A DNA stretch of 64,000 nt. Source: Pseudonocardia asaccharolytica DSM 44247 = NBRC 16224. Lineage in GTDB: Bacteria > Actinomycetota > Actinomycetes > Mycobacteriales > Pseudonocardiaceae. Positions 37,659 through 46,408 of the stretch are shown here, in pieces. The notes under the pieces are model-generated. The model was not told where the DNA came from, did not search any database, and saw nothing but the letters and a program-made list of their open reading frames with translations. Made by a program: the position numbers and the translations under genes. The stretch is taken from contig NZ_AUII01000010.1 of NCBI RefSeq assembly GCF_000423625.1, positions 1 through 64,000 on the forward strand. Direction: 5' to 3'. Numbering within the stretch: position 1 is the stretch's first letter; each line of letters opens with the position of its first letter.

Positions 37659-38172
37659 TCATCCCCCTCGCTGGGAGTCTGTAGCGTCATGGCGGGCCGA
37701 AAGTAGCAGCTTGCAGCTGCACGTTCGCCTGCAAGGTGCTTTCCGTCACGTCCCGCGGCGCCGCAGATCCGATGGCGTCCCGCCCCCATCCTCGGTGCCA
37801 TCAGCAGAAATACGGGATGGCCATCTCGTTTCTCGGCTGCCTCGCAAACGGCGATTTCACCCGGCGGTCTCGCACCCCTGAATGCACGTGCAGACGTACC
37901 TTGCATCCGCGCGCCGGACACCGGCAGACTGCACGCCGTGCGCGCCACGAAGCAGCCGACCGACCAGATCCGCGGCATCGCGGAGATCCTGGCGTTCACG
38001 TACTCCCCCTCCGACCTGAGCCGGATCCTCGTCGAGCACACGGCCGACGAGACCGGACACTGCCGCGGCTGCCAGTACCCGACGAAGGCGTCGCCGGTGT
38101 GGCCGTGCCCCCTCTGGGAGATCGCCAAGGAGACCGAGCGGATCCGGGGGCTGCCCGAGTCCGCGTAGCGTC
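37659..38172 (+). repeat. Long direct repeat, copy 2
   Basis: Partner of 26607-27121. Bases 37936-38172 are identical to 26885-27121. The preceding 275 bp are similar but diverged. The sharp step from diverged to identical suggests recent recombination or conversion restricted to the small gene. Confidence 0.9.
37938..38168 (+). CDS. Small Cys-containing protein, copy 2
   Basis: The 76-residue protein is identical to that at 26887-27117, including the cysteine cluster in HCRGCQYPTKASPVWPC. Start GTG 37938 is divergent from the DUF397 gene. Its repeated presence beside XRE/DUF397-type genes hints at a functional link with these loci, but nothing in the sequence shows what it does. Confidence 0.65.
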   Translation: MRATKQPTDQIRGIAEILAFTYSPSDLSRILVEHTADETGHCRGCQYPTKASPVWPCPLWEIAKETERIRGLPESA

Positions 38173-38213
38173 GTTCGCGCCAGATCCGGCCTCCTCAGCA
38201 CCGGATCATCTCT

Positions 38214-38283
38214 ACCATGATCATCGACTGAGGGACGTAGGCGCCATGAGTGGCGCGGATGTCCCGTAACCGATGATCATGGT
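38214..38283. repeat. 70-nt nested symmetrical palindrome
   Basis: Three nested perfect stems share one axis: ACCATGATCATCG with CGATGATCATGGT (13 bp), GGGAC with GTCCC (5 bp), and GCGCCA with TGGCGC (6 bp) around TGAG. The internal loops are symmetrical (5/5 and 4/4 nt). It could be a cruciform, an RNA hairpin ending the small gene at 38168, or the joined ends of a small mobile element. Confidence 0.85.
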
Positions 38284-38570
38284 CAACGCTGCGGCCGCCT
38301 GACCGATGGAACCGATCCGGCAGGCAGCGCTCGGCAAGAACGGGACATCCACCGCAGACGCGTGGCGTACGTTCCATTTCCGACGCTCGCGGATGGGCTT
38401 CGCTGCCGATACGCCTCATGACCGACGTCTGGGAGCCAGCAACCGCGAAGGACACGACTCCCCCGGCCCAAACGCCGATCATGCCATGGGGCAGGCCGAT
38501 CCGCATGGGCGATAAATCCGACGCGGTCGTGGTCTCGAACGGGGCCGCGATGGACGCGGTCCACTGACAT

Positions 38571-38614
38571 GGGTGGAACTGAGGGGATTCGAACCCCTGA
38601 CCTTTGACTGCCAG
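38571..38614. repeat. Degenerate tRNA-Ala 3'-end copy (old att site)
   Basis: The segment from GGGTGGAACTGAGGGGATTC through TTTGACTGCCAG matches the 45-bp att core at 41165 and 58576, with two substitutions and a one-base deletion. Weaker similarity to the rest of the tRNA continues for about 35 bp. It marks the left border of an old integration at tRNA-Ala. Bases 38284-38570 hold no gene I can support. Confidence 0.75.
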
Positions 38615-38717
38615 GCACTGGGAGTCAAGCCGCCAGCAGCGGCGCAACGGTGTGCGGACTGGTCGTCCTGTCTGTTGTCGTCCACACCGGTCCGCTGCTC
38701 GACGCGGCGGTTGTCGC

Positions 38718-40715
38718 TCACTTGCCCGCTGGCTGCAGATCTTGCGTGACCGATTGGCGTCGTTCCGCTGCGCGCGCTCTGAGGGACCGCTTGGCGTCGA
38801 TCAGGATCCCGGCGAAGAAGTCGACCAGTGCCTCGTGTCCGTGCAGTGGGAGCACGTGCGAGACGTACTGGTCCGGGCGGACGACGACCATGCAGCCCGT
38901 CTCGCGGTTCACGCCTCGCAGCTCGAAGATGTCATCAGCCTTCGGGTCCGGGCAGAACATCTTCTCGTAGTCGACCAGGCCAAACCTGCCCTTCTTCGGC
39001 AGCAGGACCGACGGCATCTTCTCGACGGCCAGCTCACGATGCCCCTGCTGGAAGATGGCACGGACATCGATCACGGAGTCGGGGTCGGCATCGGCCGGCG
39101 TGAAGCGCTTGATCGGAGACGCGTCCGACTCCAAGAACTCGCACAGCTCCCGGGCGAGCGAGCCTCCGGTGGTCGGGTCGTTCCGGTCGGCGAAAATATG
39201 GATGCGCCAGGCGCCGTCCGCCCGAGCGACGTGGCCGAGGTGGACCGGTTTGGCGTCGGCTAACCGGACGACCGGGGCAGAGTGGAAGCGCATCCCGACC
39301 GGGAAGCCCTCCGCGAGGTGCTGGAACATCGCTTCGGCGGTGATCATTGACGGGGCGTACCTGGTTGCGGTTCCCGCAGTGAAACGGCCTTGCGTGATGA
39401 AGTACTGCTGGAACTCCTCCGGGTCGACGCCCTCTCCCTCGCCGCCGCCGGACTCCCTCGGGTGGGCGCTGAACATCTTGGCGAACTCGCGGTCGAAATC
39501 GATGAGCTGCTTGGCGATCTTCTGACGCTCCTCGGAGTAGGTGTGCAGGAGTTCCGGCTTGGCCGAACCCCTGAGGACGGCACCCAGCTTCCACCCGAGG
39601 TTCCAGGTGTCCTGCATGGACACGTTCATGCCCTGACCGGCCTTGGCGCTGTGCGTGTGGCAGGCATCGCCTGCGATGAACACCCTCGGAAGTCGGGTGG
39701 CCATCTCCGCCACCGGCACGTCGTCGAACTTGTCGCAGAGACGCTGGCCGATCTCGTACACCGCCCACCACCCGACGTCTTTGGCCTCAAGGGTGTATGG
39801 GTGCAGGATGCGATTCGCGACCTTGACCAGCTTCTCCGGGGTCACACTCCGGTTCTCGAGCATCTCCTTGTCGCTGACCTTGTCCAGCTCGACGTAGAAC
39901 CGGACCATGTATCCGCCCTCACGCGGGATGATGAGGATGTTGCCCTGGTTCGCGGAGTGGATCGCGCACTTGAGCCGGATGTCCGGGAAGTCGGTGATCG
40001 CGAAGACATCCATGACGCCCCAGGACTGGTTCATCGGGTCGCCGACCAGTTCGCGGCCGATCGCGGTCCGGGTACCGCTGCGTGAGCCGTCGCAGCCGAC
40101 GACATACCTGGCCCGGATCGTCGAGGTCTCGCCGGTTTCCTCGAGGTCCTTCATGTGCTGCAGGGCGACCGTCACCGGGTACTCCGACGAGCCGTTGGTG
40201 TCGATCTGGACGTCGCTGGCGTGGAGGCTGTAGAACGGCTCCAACTTGCTGGCGGACCGCTCCATGTGATCCAGAAGGTAGGCGAGCATTCGCGCCTGGT
40301 TGACGATCACGTGCGGGAACTCCGACAATCCCTCTTCGGTATCCCGGATGCGCCCGGTACGGGTGATCTTGGTCCGGTCTTCCGGGTCCGGCCGCCAAAA
40401 GCAGACCTCGTTGACCCAGTAGGCCTCGTTGACCAGACGGTCAGCCAGACCGAACGCCTCGAACATCTCCACGGTGCGGCAGGCGACTCCGTCGGCCTGG
40501 CCCACCTCGAGCGGACCGTCCTTGCGGTCGATGACCGCGGTCCTGATGCCGGGGAAGTTGGCCATTTGCGCAGCCAGGACGAGACCGGCCGGACCGCACC
40601 CGATGATCAGGACGTCGACATCCTGGGGAAGACTTCCCGGCCGCTCCGCCACGGACGGATGCGGGTCCTCGATGAACGGGTCGCCGGTCTTGTAGCCGTT
40701 GAGATAGAACTGCAT
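38718..40715 (-). CDS. FAD-dependent aromatic monooxygenase (phenol/3-hydroxybenzoate hydroxylase type)
   Basis: A 665-residue flavoprotein of the group A hydroxylase family that adds a hydroxyl group to a phenolic ring using NADPH and oxygen. The motifs are GxGxxG (VLIIGCGPAGLVLAAQM), DG (VVGCDGSRSGTRTAIG) and GD (RVFIAGDACHTHSAKAGQGMN). The long C-terminal thioredoxin-like domain (from about residue 470) matches phenol 2-monooxygenase and 3-hydroxybenzoate 4-monooxygenase (MobA). It lies alone between two tRNA-Ala-derived repeats, next to an integrase remnant, so it was probably brought in on an integrative element. No ring-cleavage genes accompany it. Confidence 0.87.
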   Translation of the reverse strand: MQFYLNGYKTGDPFIEDPHPSVAERPGSLPQDVDVLIIGCGPAGLVLAAQMANFPGIRTAVIDRKDGPLEVGQADGVACRTVEMFEAFGLADRLVNEAYWVNEVCFWRPDPEDRTKITRTGRIRDTEEGLSEFPHVIVNQARMLAYLLDHMERSASKLEPFYSLHASDVQIDTNGSSEYPVTVALQHMKDLEETGETSTIRARYVVGCDGSRSGTRTAIGRELVGDPMNQSWGVMDVFAITDFPDIRLKCAIHSANQGNILIIPREGGYMVRFYVELDKVSDKEMLENRSVTPEKLVKVANRILHPYTLEAKDVGWWAVYEIGQRLCDKFDDVPVAEMATRLPRVFIAGDACHTHSAKAGQGMNVSMQDTWNLGWKLGAVLRGSAKPELLHTYSEERQKIAKQLIDFDREFAKMFSAHPRESGGGEGEGVDPEEFQQYFITQGRFTAGTATRYAPSMITAEAMFQHLAEGFPVGMRFHSAPVVRLADAKPVHLGHVARADGAWRIHIFADRNDPTTGGSLARELCEFLESDASPIKRFTPADADPDSVIDVRAIFQQGHRELAVEKMPSVLLPKKGRFGLVDYEKMFCPDPKADDIFELRGVNRETGCMVVVRPDQYVSHVLPLHGHEALVDFFAGILIDAKRSLRARAAERRQSVTQDLQPAGK

Positions 40716-40895
40716 CGTTCATACCCTTCCCACCGGGAGGTTGGCACGCCGAGACGACCAGACCCAGTGGCTGACCCGCGACTTCCGACCAGCGAGAGAC
40801 GCTGGTGAGCGCTGCCACATGCAGTGAGAGCGGAGACGCTGGATCGAGCCGGGCCAGGGGTGTCGCGATGGCGGAGTCGCGCCCCCGCGCGAGCG

Positions 40896-41111
40896 CCTGC
40901 GGTGCACAACGTCCGCCGGTCGTTCCGCAAGGTGGTCGCCGCCGCGAGGCTCGACCTGAAGGACTGGACGCCGCTGGAACACGTCTCGCGCCTCGTCGAG
41001 CATAGTGGGACGGCCGTGACCGAAGCGGTGTACCGGCAGCAGCTCCGGCCGGTACTGGAAGACGGCGCCACCGCGATGGACACCATCTTCCCGATCAGCG
41101 ACGCCGGTTAG
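40896..41111 (+). pseudogene. Integrase C-terminal remnant
   Basis: The frame VHNVRRSFRKVVAAARLDLKDWTPLE is followed directly by HVSRLVEHSGTAVTEAVYRQQLRP. These are pieces of a tyrosine recombinase in the right order. The block with the HxxR active-site motif is deleted between them, the N-terminal two thirds are missing, and the Tyr-containing end (EAVYRQQ) remains. It lies 53 bp from the att repeat at 41165, where an integrase gene is expected. Relic of the older element. Confidence 0.7.
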
Positions 41112-41164
41112 TCACTCAGCTCGCTTCTGATCTTGCGAAAGGTCGCTCCGCGAGCCTCTGACCG

Positions 41165-41209
<45 letters not shown>

Positions 41210-42021
41210 GCTCGGCCGGGGCGTCTGCGACGGTCCGTGTCCGTCGGTGACGTGGGAGAGCCCCGATGCATGATCGCGCTCTGGCCGGGCTGATCGGCGG
41301 CCGTTGCTATCAGCCCGCGCTATCAGTGGGTCGGGCTGCGACATGTACCTGTCAACGCGACCGGGGGCGACCGCGCGGCGCCATCCCCGCGATCCTGGCC
41401 GGCACTTGGCGGGACCGGACGGGGTCAACCCGGAACCCCCGATCCCGCTACCTGATCACCGCGGCGCCGGAGCCGAGCTGGGCGACGCCACCACTGGCGG
41501 GATCGGGGCGCGCAGCGGGGTTGACGCCGTTCGGGCACGCTAAGACGATCATGGCCAGCGGGGATGACCCGCTACGGCTCCAACCGACCCTGCCGGCGCG
41601 TAGCCGGCGGCCCATAGGTACGACCCGACCCAGAGGCCCCAAAGCCGCCGGGTCGGGTCGTTTGCCGTCCGGCCGCAGTCCGGCCCGCTCCCGGCAGGGA
41701 GCGGCTTGAAGACGTATCGAAAGTCCTCACCGCACGGCTGTCGTCGATCTTTAAGACGTATCGGGCGACCTCCGTCACACTTCGCGGCCAGCTTCACCGT
41801 TCGCCGGTCGCATCCGATCGGTCGCATCACCGACGGGCAGGCTCACGAAGATCCGGATTAGGGTTGCCGCCAGCGTACGTGGCACGAGGCGTCACGGCGC
41901 CCGGCACCCGACGTGCGAAGGATGGTCAATTCATGGCTGCGCTGCGTGCCTTGCAGCATCTCCGAGGCGACACTCTGCCTGCTCCTCGGTTGCTTTCCGT
42001 GACGAAGGAGGTGGCCTGGTA
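41210..42021. other. Left end of the AICE, no protein gene seen
   Basis: Open frames here are low-complexity and lack ribosome sites. The segment contains a strong hairpin at 41620-41661. A good GAAGGAGGTG site at 42004-42013 serves hsdM. Confidence 0.6.
41620..41664. terminator. Strong hairpin, possible terminator or insulator
   Basis: ACGACCCGACCC (41620-41631) pairs perfectly with GGGTCGGGTCGT (41650-41661), followed by TT. The 18-nt loop and short T-run make a classical terminator uncertain. It lies at the edge of the AICE, where it could stop transcription coming in from outside. Confidence 0.55.
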
Positions 42022-44469
42022 GTGGCTCTCAAGAAGTCGGACCTGTACAGCTCGCTGTGGCGGAGCTGCGACGAGCTGCGCGGTGGCATGGACGCCTCGC
42101 AGTACAAGGACTACATCCTCACGCTGCTGTTCGTGAAGTACGTGACGGACAAGGCCAAGGCCGACCCGCACAGCCTCATCGACGTGCCCGCCGGCGGGTC
42201 CTTCGACGACATGGTCGCCCTCAAGGGCGACAAGGAGATCGGCGACAAGCTGAACAAGATCATCGGCAAGCTCGCCGAAGCCAACGGGCTCGAAAAGGTC
42301 ATCGACCTGGCCGACTTCAACGACGAGGAGAAGCTCGGCCGCGGCAAGGAGATGCAGGATCGCCTCTCAAGGTTGGTGACGATCTTCGCCGACCTCGACT
42401 TCCGCGGCAGCCGGGCCGAGGGCGACGACCTGCTCGGCGACGCCTACGAATATCTCATGCGGCACTTCGCGACCGAGTCCGGCAAGTCCAAGGGCCAGTT
42501 CTACACGCCGGCCGAGGTGTCGCGGGTGCTCGCCAAGGTAGTCGGCATCGGCCCGCAGACCCGCCAGGACCAGACGGTCTACGACCCGGCCTGCGGCTCC
42601 GGGTCGCTTCTGCTCAAGGTCGCTGACGAAGCGCCACGCGGCATCACCATCTACGGCCAGGAGAAGGACAACGCCACCTGGGCACTGGCCAAGATGAACA
42701 TGATCCTCCACGGCAACGAGGACGCCGACATCCGCAAGGGTGACACCATCACCAGCCCGCAGTTCACCACCGGTAGCGCGCTGCGGACCTTCGACTTCGC
42801 GGTCGTCAACCCGCCGTTCTCGCTCAAGTCCTGGAGCAACGGCCTGGAGCAGGACTACGGCCGCTTCGAGTTCGGCCGGCCGCCGGAGAAGAACGGCGAC
42901 TACGCCTTCCTGCTGCACGTGCTCAAGTCGCTCAAGAGCGCCGGCAAGGCGGCGGTGATCATGCCGCACGGCGTGCTGTTCCGCGGCAACGCCGAGGCGG
43001 CCATCCGCAAGCAACTCCTGCGCCGCGGCTACATCAAGGGCATCATCGGCCTGCCAGCCAACCTCTTCTACGGCACCGGCATCCCGGCCTGCATCGTCCT
43101 GCTCGACAAGGAGAACGCCCAGGCCCGCACCGGCGTCTTCATGATCGACGCCTCCAAAGGCTTCATGAAGGACGGCAACAAGAACCGCCTGCGTAGCCGG
43201 GACATCCACAAGATCGTCGACGTCTTCACCAAGCAGACCGAGCTTGAGCGCTACTCGCGCCTGGTGCCACTCGTCGAGATCGCCGACCCGAAGAACGACT
43301 ACAACCTGAACATCCCGCGTTACATCGACTCCTCCGAACCGGAGGACCTCCAAGACCTCCACGCCCACTTGCACGGCGGCATCCCGAACCGCGACCTCGA
43401 CGCCCTTGCTGGATACTGGGACGCTTTCCCGTCGCTCAGGAGTGCGCTCTTCAAGGACAACCGGTCGGGCTACAGCGATTTGGCTATCGCGCTCGAGCAG
43501 GTGCAGCAGATCATCCTCGACTCTGACGAATTCAAGAAGTTCGCCAGTGACGTCCGCGCCATCGTCGATGACTGGTTCTCCGCGCATCGCCCGATCCTGC
43601 AGTCCATCAATGAGACGACCGTTCCCAAGGACCTCATCGCGCACCTCGGCGACGACCTGCTCGCCCGCTTCAAGGACGTCCCGCTGCTCGACGAGTACGA
43701 CGTCTACGAGCGGCTCATGACCTACTGGCACGACGTCATGCACGACGACGTCGCCCTCGTTCTGGGTAACGGATGGCTGGAGGCTGCAAAACCTCGTGCT
43801 GCCCGCATCCTCGGCTACGATAAGAATAAGAAGCCGAAGTTCGAAGACGCCCACATCCAGTTCGGCACCGGAGCAATCGCCGAGCGCTACGTCATGGATC
43901 TGATCCCACCGGCCCTCGTTGTTGGACGATTCTTGGCAGATCAGCAAGCTCAGTTCGATGAATTCACCGCCGCTGCCGAGGAGGCCACTCATCAGCTCGA
44001 AGAGTTCGTCGAAGAGCACGCTGTGGAGGACGGCCTCCTCTGGGAGGCTCTCGATGATAAGGGAAAGGTGACCCAGAAGTCGGCATCGAGTGCCCTCACG
44101 GACATCAGTGAAGCCGGTGACGATGAAGCGGCCGAGGCGATCGCCAAGGTGATCTCGTTCCTCAAATTCGAGAGCGGAGCCAAGAAGAAGGCTAAGGAAG
44201 CTCAAACCCAGCTTGAACGCGCCACGATCAAGCAGTACGTCGACCTCACGCTTCCCGAGGTCAAGCAGCTCGTGCTCGACGACAAGTGGCACACCACCAT
44301 CGCTACCCGCGTTGCGGGTGAGGTCACGGCGCTCACGCTCACGCTTGTGGAACGTATACAGCAGCTGGGTCGGCGCTACACAGAAACCGTCGGCGAACTG
44401 GACGCCGCGCTTGGCGAGCTCGAGGCAAAGGTGGCGCGACATCTCGCAGAGATGGGGGTCGGTTCGTGA
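42022..44469 (+). CDS. hsdM: Type I restriction-modification methyltransferase subunit
   Basis: An 815-residue N6-adenine methyltransferase subunit. The N-terminal helical domain (SLWRSCDELRGGMDASQYKDYILTLLFVKYV, quoted in part) is followed by the catalytic domain, with SAM motif I DPACGSG (about residues 188-194) and the adenine-binding motif NPPF (263-266). GVLFRGNAEAAIRKQLL and IPACIVLLDKEN are typical. The C-terminal 300 residues are a charged helical extension that short HsdM proteins lack. GTG 42022 follows GAAGGAGGTG. Its stop overlaps the hsdS start. It forms M2S with HsdS and R2M2S with HsdR. Confidence 0.95.
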   Translation: MALKKSDLYSSLWRSCDELRGGMDASQYKDYILTLLFVKYVTDKAKADPHSLIDVPAGGSFDDMVALKGDKEIGDKLNKIIGKLAEANGLEKVIDLADFNDEEKLGRGKEMQDRLSRLVTIFADLDFRGSRAEGDDLLGDAYEYLMRHFATESGKSKGQFYTPAEVSRVLAKVVGIGPQTRQDQTVYDPACGSGSLLLKVADEAPRGITIYGQEKDNATWALAKMNMILHGNEDADIRKGDTITSPQFTTGSALRTFDFAVVNPPFSLKSWSNGLEQDYGRFEFGRPPEKNGDYAFLLHVLKSLKSAGKAAVIMPHGVLFRGNAEAAIRKQLLRRGYIKGIIGLPANLFYGTGIPACIVLLDKENAQARTGVFMIDASKGFMKDGNKNRLRSRDIHKIVDVFTKQTELERYSRLVPLVEIADPKNDYNLNIPRYIDSSEPEDLQDLHAHLHGGIPNRDLDALAGYWDAFPSLRSALFKDNRSGYSDLAIALEQVQQIILDSDEFKKFASDVRAIVDDWFSAHRPILQSINETTVPKDLIAHLGDDLLARFKDVPLLDEYDVYERLMTYWHDVMHDDVALVLGNGWLEAAKPRAARILGYDKNKKPKFEDAHIQFGTGAIAERYVMDLIPPALVVGRFLADQQAQFDEFTAAAEEATHQLEEFVEEHAVEDGLLWEALDDKGKVTQKSASSALTDISEAGDDEAAEAIAKVISFLKFESGAKKKAKEAQTQLERATIKQYVDLTLPEVKQLVLDDKWHTTIATRVAGEVTALTLTLVERIQQLGRRYTETVGELDAALGELEAKVARHLAEMGVGS

Positions 44470-45686
44470 GCGCGCCCTCTGAGGCTTGGACACGAAGTCC
44501 GCTCGGTCACCATGCAACCGTGACGCGTGGAGCGTCGCCACGACCGATCGCGTCGCCTCGTTGGTTCAGCGACACCAGCGATGTGGGGTGGGTTCGTATC
44601 GCTGACCTGGGCCGTTCCGATGGGCTCGTACTCAGATCTACGACGCAGTGGCTCGCGCCTGACGGCATCACACGCAGCAGGCTTCTCCCGCCAGGAACGT
44701 TGATCATGAGCATCGCCGCCACGGTGGGTGTTCCGATCGTCACCGGTATTCGTGCGTGCATTCATGACGGCTTCGTCGCAATCCAGAACTTGCGTGGGCT
44801 CGACCAAACCTACCTCCTCTACACCTTGAGGTCGCTACAGAGCGAACTACGATCAGCCGGCCAAACGGGTTCGCAGCAGAATGTCAATACGGATATCGTC
44901 AAGGGCCTACAAATCCCGATGCCACCGATAGAGGAGCAGAGGGCGATCGCAGCTGCGCTCCTTGACATCGACCACCTGATTGGTGCGCTCGAGCGTACGA
45001 TCGCCAAGAAGCAAGCGATCAAGAAGGGCATGATGCAGCAGTTGATGACGGGCAGGACTCGGCTGCCCGGATTCACAGATCCGTGGGAGGTCGTAACGCT
45101 TGGTGACCTCGGAGTCTTTCTGAAGGGCCGAGGTATCAAGCGTGACGATGTGCGCCAGTCTGGCATACCTTGTATCCGTTATGGCGAGCTCTACACAGAC
45201 TTCGTCAACTACACCGATACTGCACGTTCATTCGTCAGCCCGGACATCGCGGCTACCGCCTTGCCCCTTCACTCGGGAGATCTCATGTTCGCGGGCTCTG
45301 GCGAGACGCGTGAGGAGATCGGCACGTGCGTGGCCTACATAGGCGAGGAACCGGCGGTAGCTGGCGGCGACATTGTGGTATTTCGCGGGAGCTTCAACCC
45401 TATCTATCTCGCGACCCTCGCAAATACTCCCGCAGTGTCGACGCAAAAAGCTCGCGCAGGTCAGGGCGATGCCATCGTGCACATCAATAGCCGTGCACTG
45501 GCTTCGGTAAGCATCGAACTTCCTCCACGACATGAGCAGGATGCGATCGCTGAGGTGCTGGTGGATGCTGACAATGTGATCAGTGCTCTCCGTAGCCGCC
45601 TTAACAAGGCCAAGTCCATCAAGCAAGGCACGATGCAGCAGCTTCTCACTGGGCGGACGCGCCTTCCTCTGGAGGTTGCGTCGTGA
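44466..45686 (+). CDS. hsdS: Type I restriction-modification specificity subunit
   Basis: A 406-residue specificity subunit with two target-recognition domains, each followed by a conserved helix. The first repeat ends IPMPPIEEQRAIAAALLDIDHLIGALE and the second ELPPRHEQDAIAEVLVDADNVISALRSRL (each quoted in part). The two near-identical ends QQLMTGRTRLP and QQLLTGRTRLP show the internal duplication. GTG 44466 overlaps the hsdM stop. Base composition is visibly more AT-rich than hsdM or hsdR, as expected for a rapidly exchanged specificity gene. Recognition sequence cannot be predicted. Confidence 0.93.
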   Translation: MSAPSEAWTRSPLGHHATVTRGASPRPIASPRWFSDTSDVGWVRIADLGRSDGLVLRSTTQWLAPDGITRSRLLPPGTLIMSIAATVGVPIVTGIRACIHDGFVAIQNLRGLDQTYLLYTLRSLQSELRSAGQTGSQQNVNTDIVKGLQIPMPPIEEQRAIAAALLDIDHLIGALERTIAKKQAIKKGMMQQLMTGRTRLPGFTDPWEVVTLGDLGVFLKGRGIKRDDVRQSGIPCIRYGELYTDFVNYTDTARSFVSPDIAATALPLHSGDLMFAGSGETREEIGTCVAYIGEEPAVAGGDIVVFRGSFNPIYLATLANTPAVSTQKARAGQGDAIVHINSRALASVSIELPPRHEQDAIAEVLVDADNVISALRSRLNKAKSIKQGTMQQLLTGRTRLPLEVAS

Positions 45687-46408
45687 ATGCGGAGTGGGCG
45701 ATTACGGAACTGGATCGATTTATCGAAGCGACGTCTCTGACACATGTACCTCCGCCATCTGGAGTTGTCAGCGCCGGAACATACAGAACACAGCAGCCTG
45801 ATGTCGAGATAGCGAAGATGGCGCATGTTGTGGAACAGATTCTCGACCGCTCTGTCGTAGGTTGGACGGCGCTGGATGTGAGTCTGAGGCGCAGTCGTTG
45901 GGCAAGACATCGCGAGGCGGCAATCAGAGGACGCGAGGCGATCGCCCGGGAAGACGAGATACGTGAAAACCTTGGCGAGAACGCACCTGAGTTATCCGCC
46001 GCGCGTCTGCATCCATGGGTCTGGGGTGGCGCCAAGTCTCTGTGGCAATCCGGCCACTATCGGGAAGCCGTTGAGGGGGCGATCAAGAAGCTGAATGCCG
46101 AGACCCAGAACAAGGTCGGGCGGCGCGATGTTAGCGAGACCGACCTGTTCAAGCAGGCATTCACTCTTGATGCTCCGACCGCAGGTAAGACTCGTCTCCG
46201 CCGGATAAGGCCGGAGGCAAGTGATACCTACAAGTCGATTCAGCGTGGCGCGATGACCTTCGCCGAAGGCGTGTTCGCGGGTATCCGCAATCCCCTCAGC
46301 CACGAGGCAGATCAGGAGCTCTCCGAGCAAGAGGCGTTGGAGTACCTTGCAGCACTCAGCGTGCTTGCGCGCTGGGTTGATGCCTCGGACGTGGAGACTT
46401 CCTCATGA
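45683..46408 (+). CDS. TIGR02391 (Ymh-type) protein within the R-M operon
   Basis: A 241-residue protein. The C-terminal half has the TIGR02391 pattern: LHPWVWGGAKSLWQSGHYREAVEGAIKKLNAE, DLFKQAFTLDAP, TFAEGVFAGIRNPLSHE, ALEYLAALSVLARWVD (read as blocks). This family is recurrent in defence islands and is sometimes linked to abortive infection; its molecular activity is not established. The N-terminal 110 residues are unlike anything I know. GTG 45683 overlaps the hsdS stop and its own stop overlaps hsdR (ATGA), so it is translated as part of the R-M operon. Confidence 0.82.
   Translation: MNAEWAITELDRFIEATSLTHVPPPSGVVSAGTYRTQQPDVEIAKMAHVVEQILDRSVVGWTALDVSLRRSRWARHREAAIRGREAIAREDEIRENLGENAPELSAARLHPWVWGGAKSLWQSGHYREAVEGAIKKLNAETQNKVGRRDVSETDLFKQAFTLDAPTAGKTRLRRIRPEASDTYKSIQRGAMTFAEGVFAGIRNPLSHEADQELSEQEALEYLAALSVLARWVDASDVETSS

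Noticed and set aside
38571..38650. A second functional tRNA-Ala gene
   Set aside because: Only the 3' half matches well; the anticodon arm and 5' half are too degenerate for a cloverleaf.
41266..41709. 147-codon frame at the AICE left end as a gene
   Set aside because: No ribosome site, Pro/Arg-rich product, and it runs through the hairpin at 41620-41661.
42367..44541. 724-codon open frame opposite hsdM
   Set aside because: Shadow of hsdM; Val/Glu/Gly-rich without domains.
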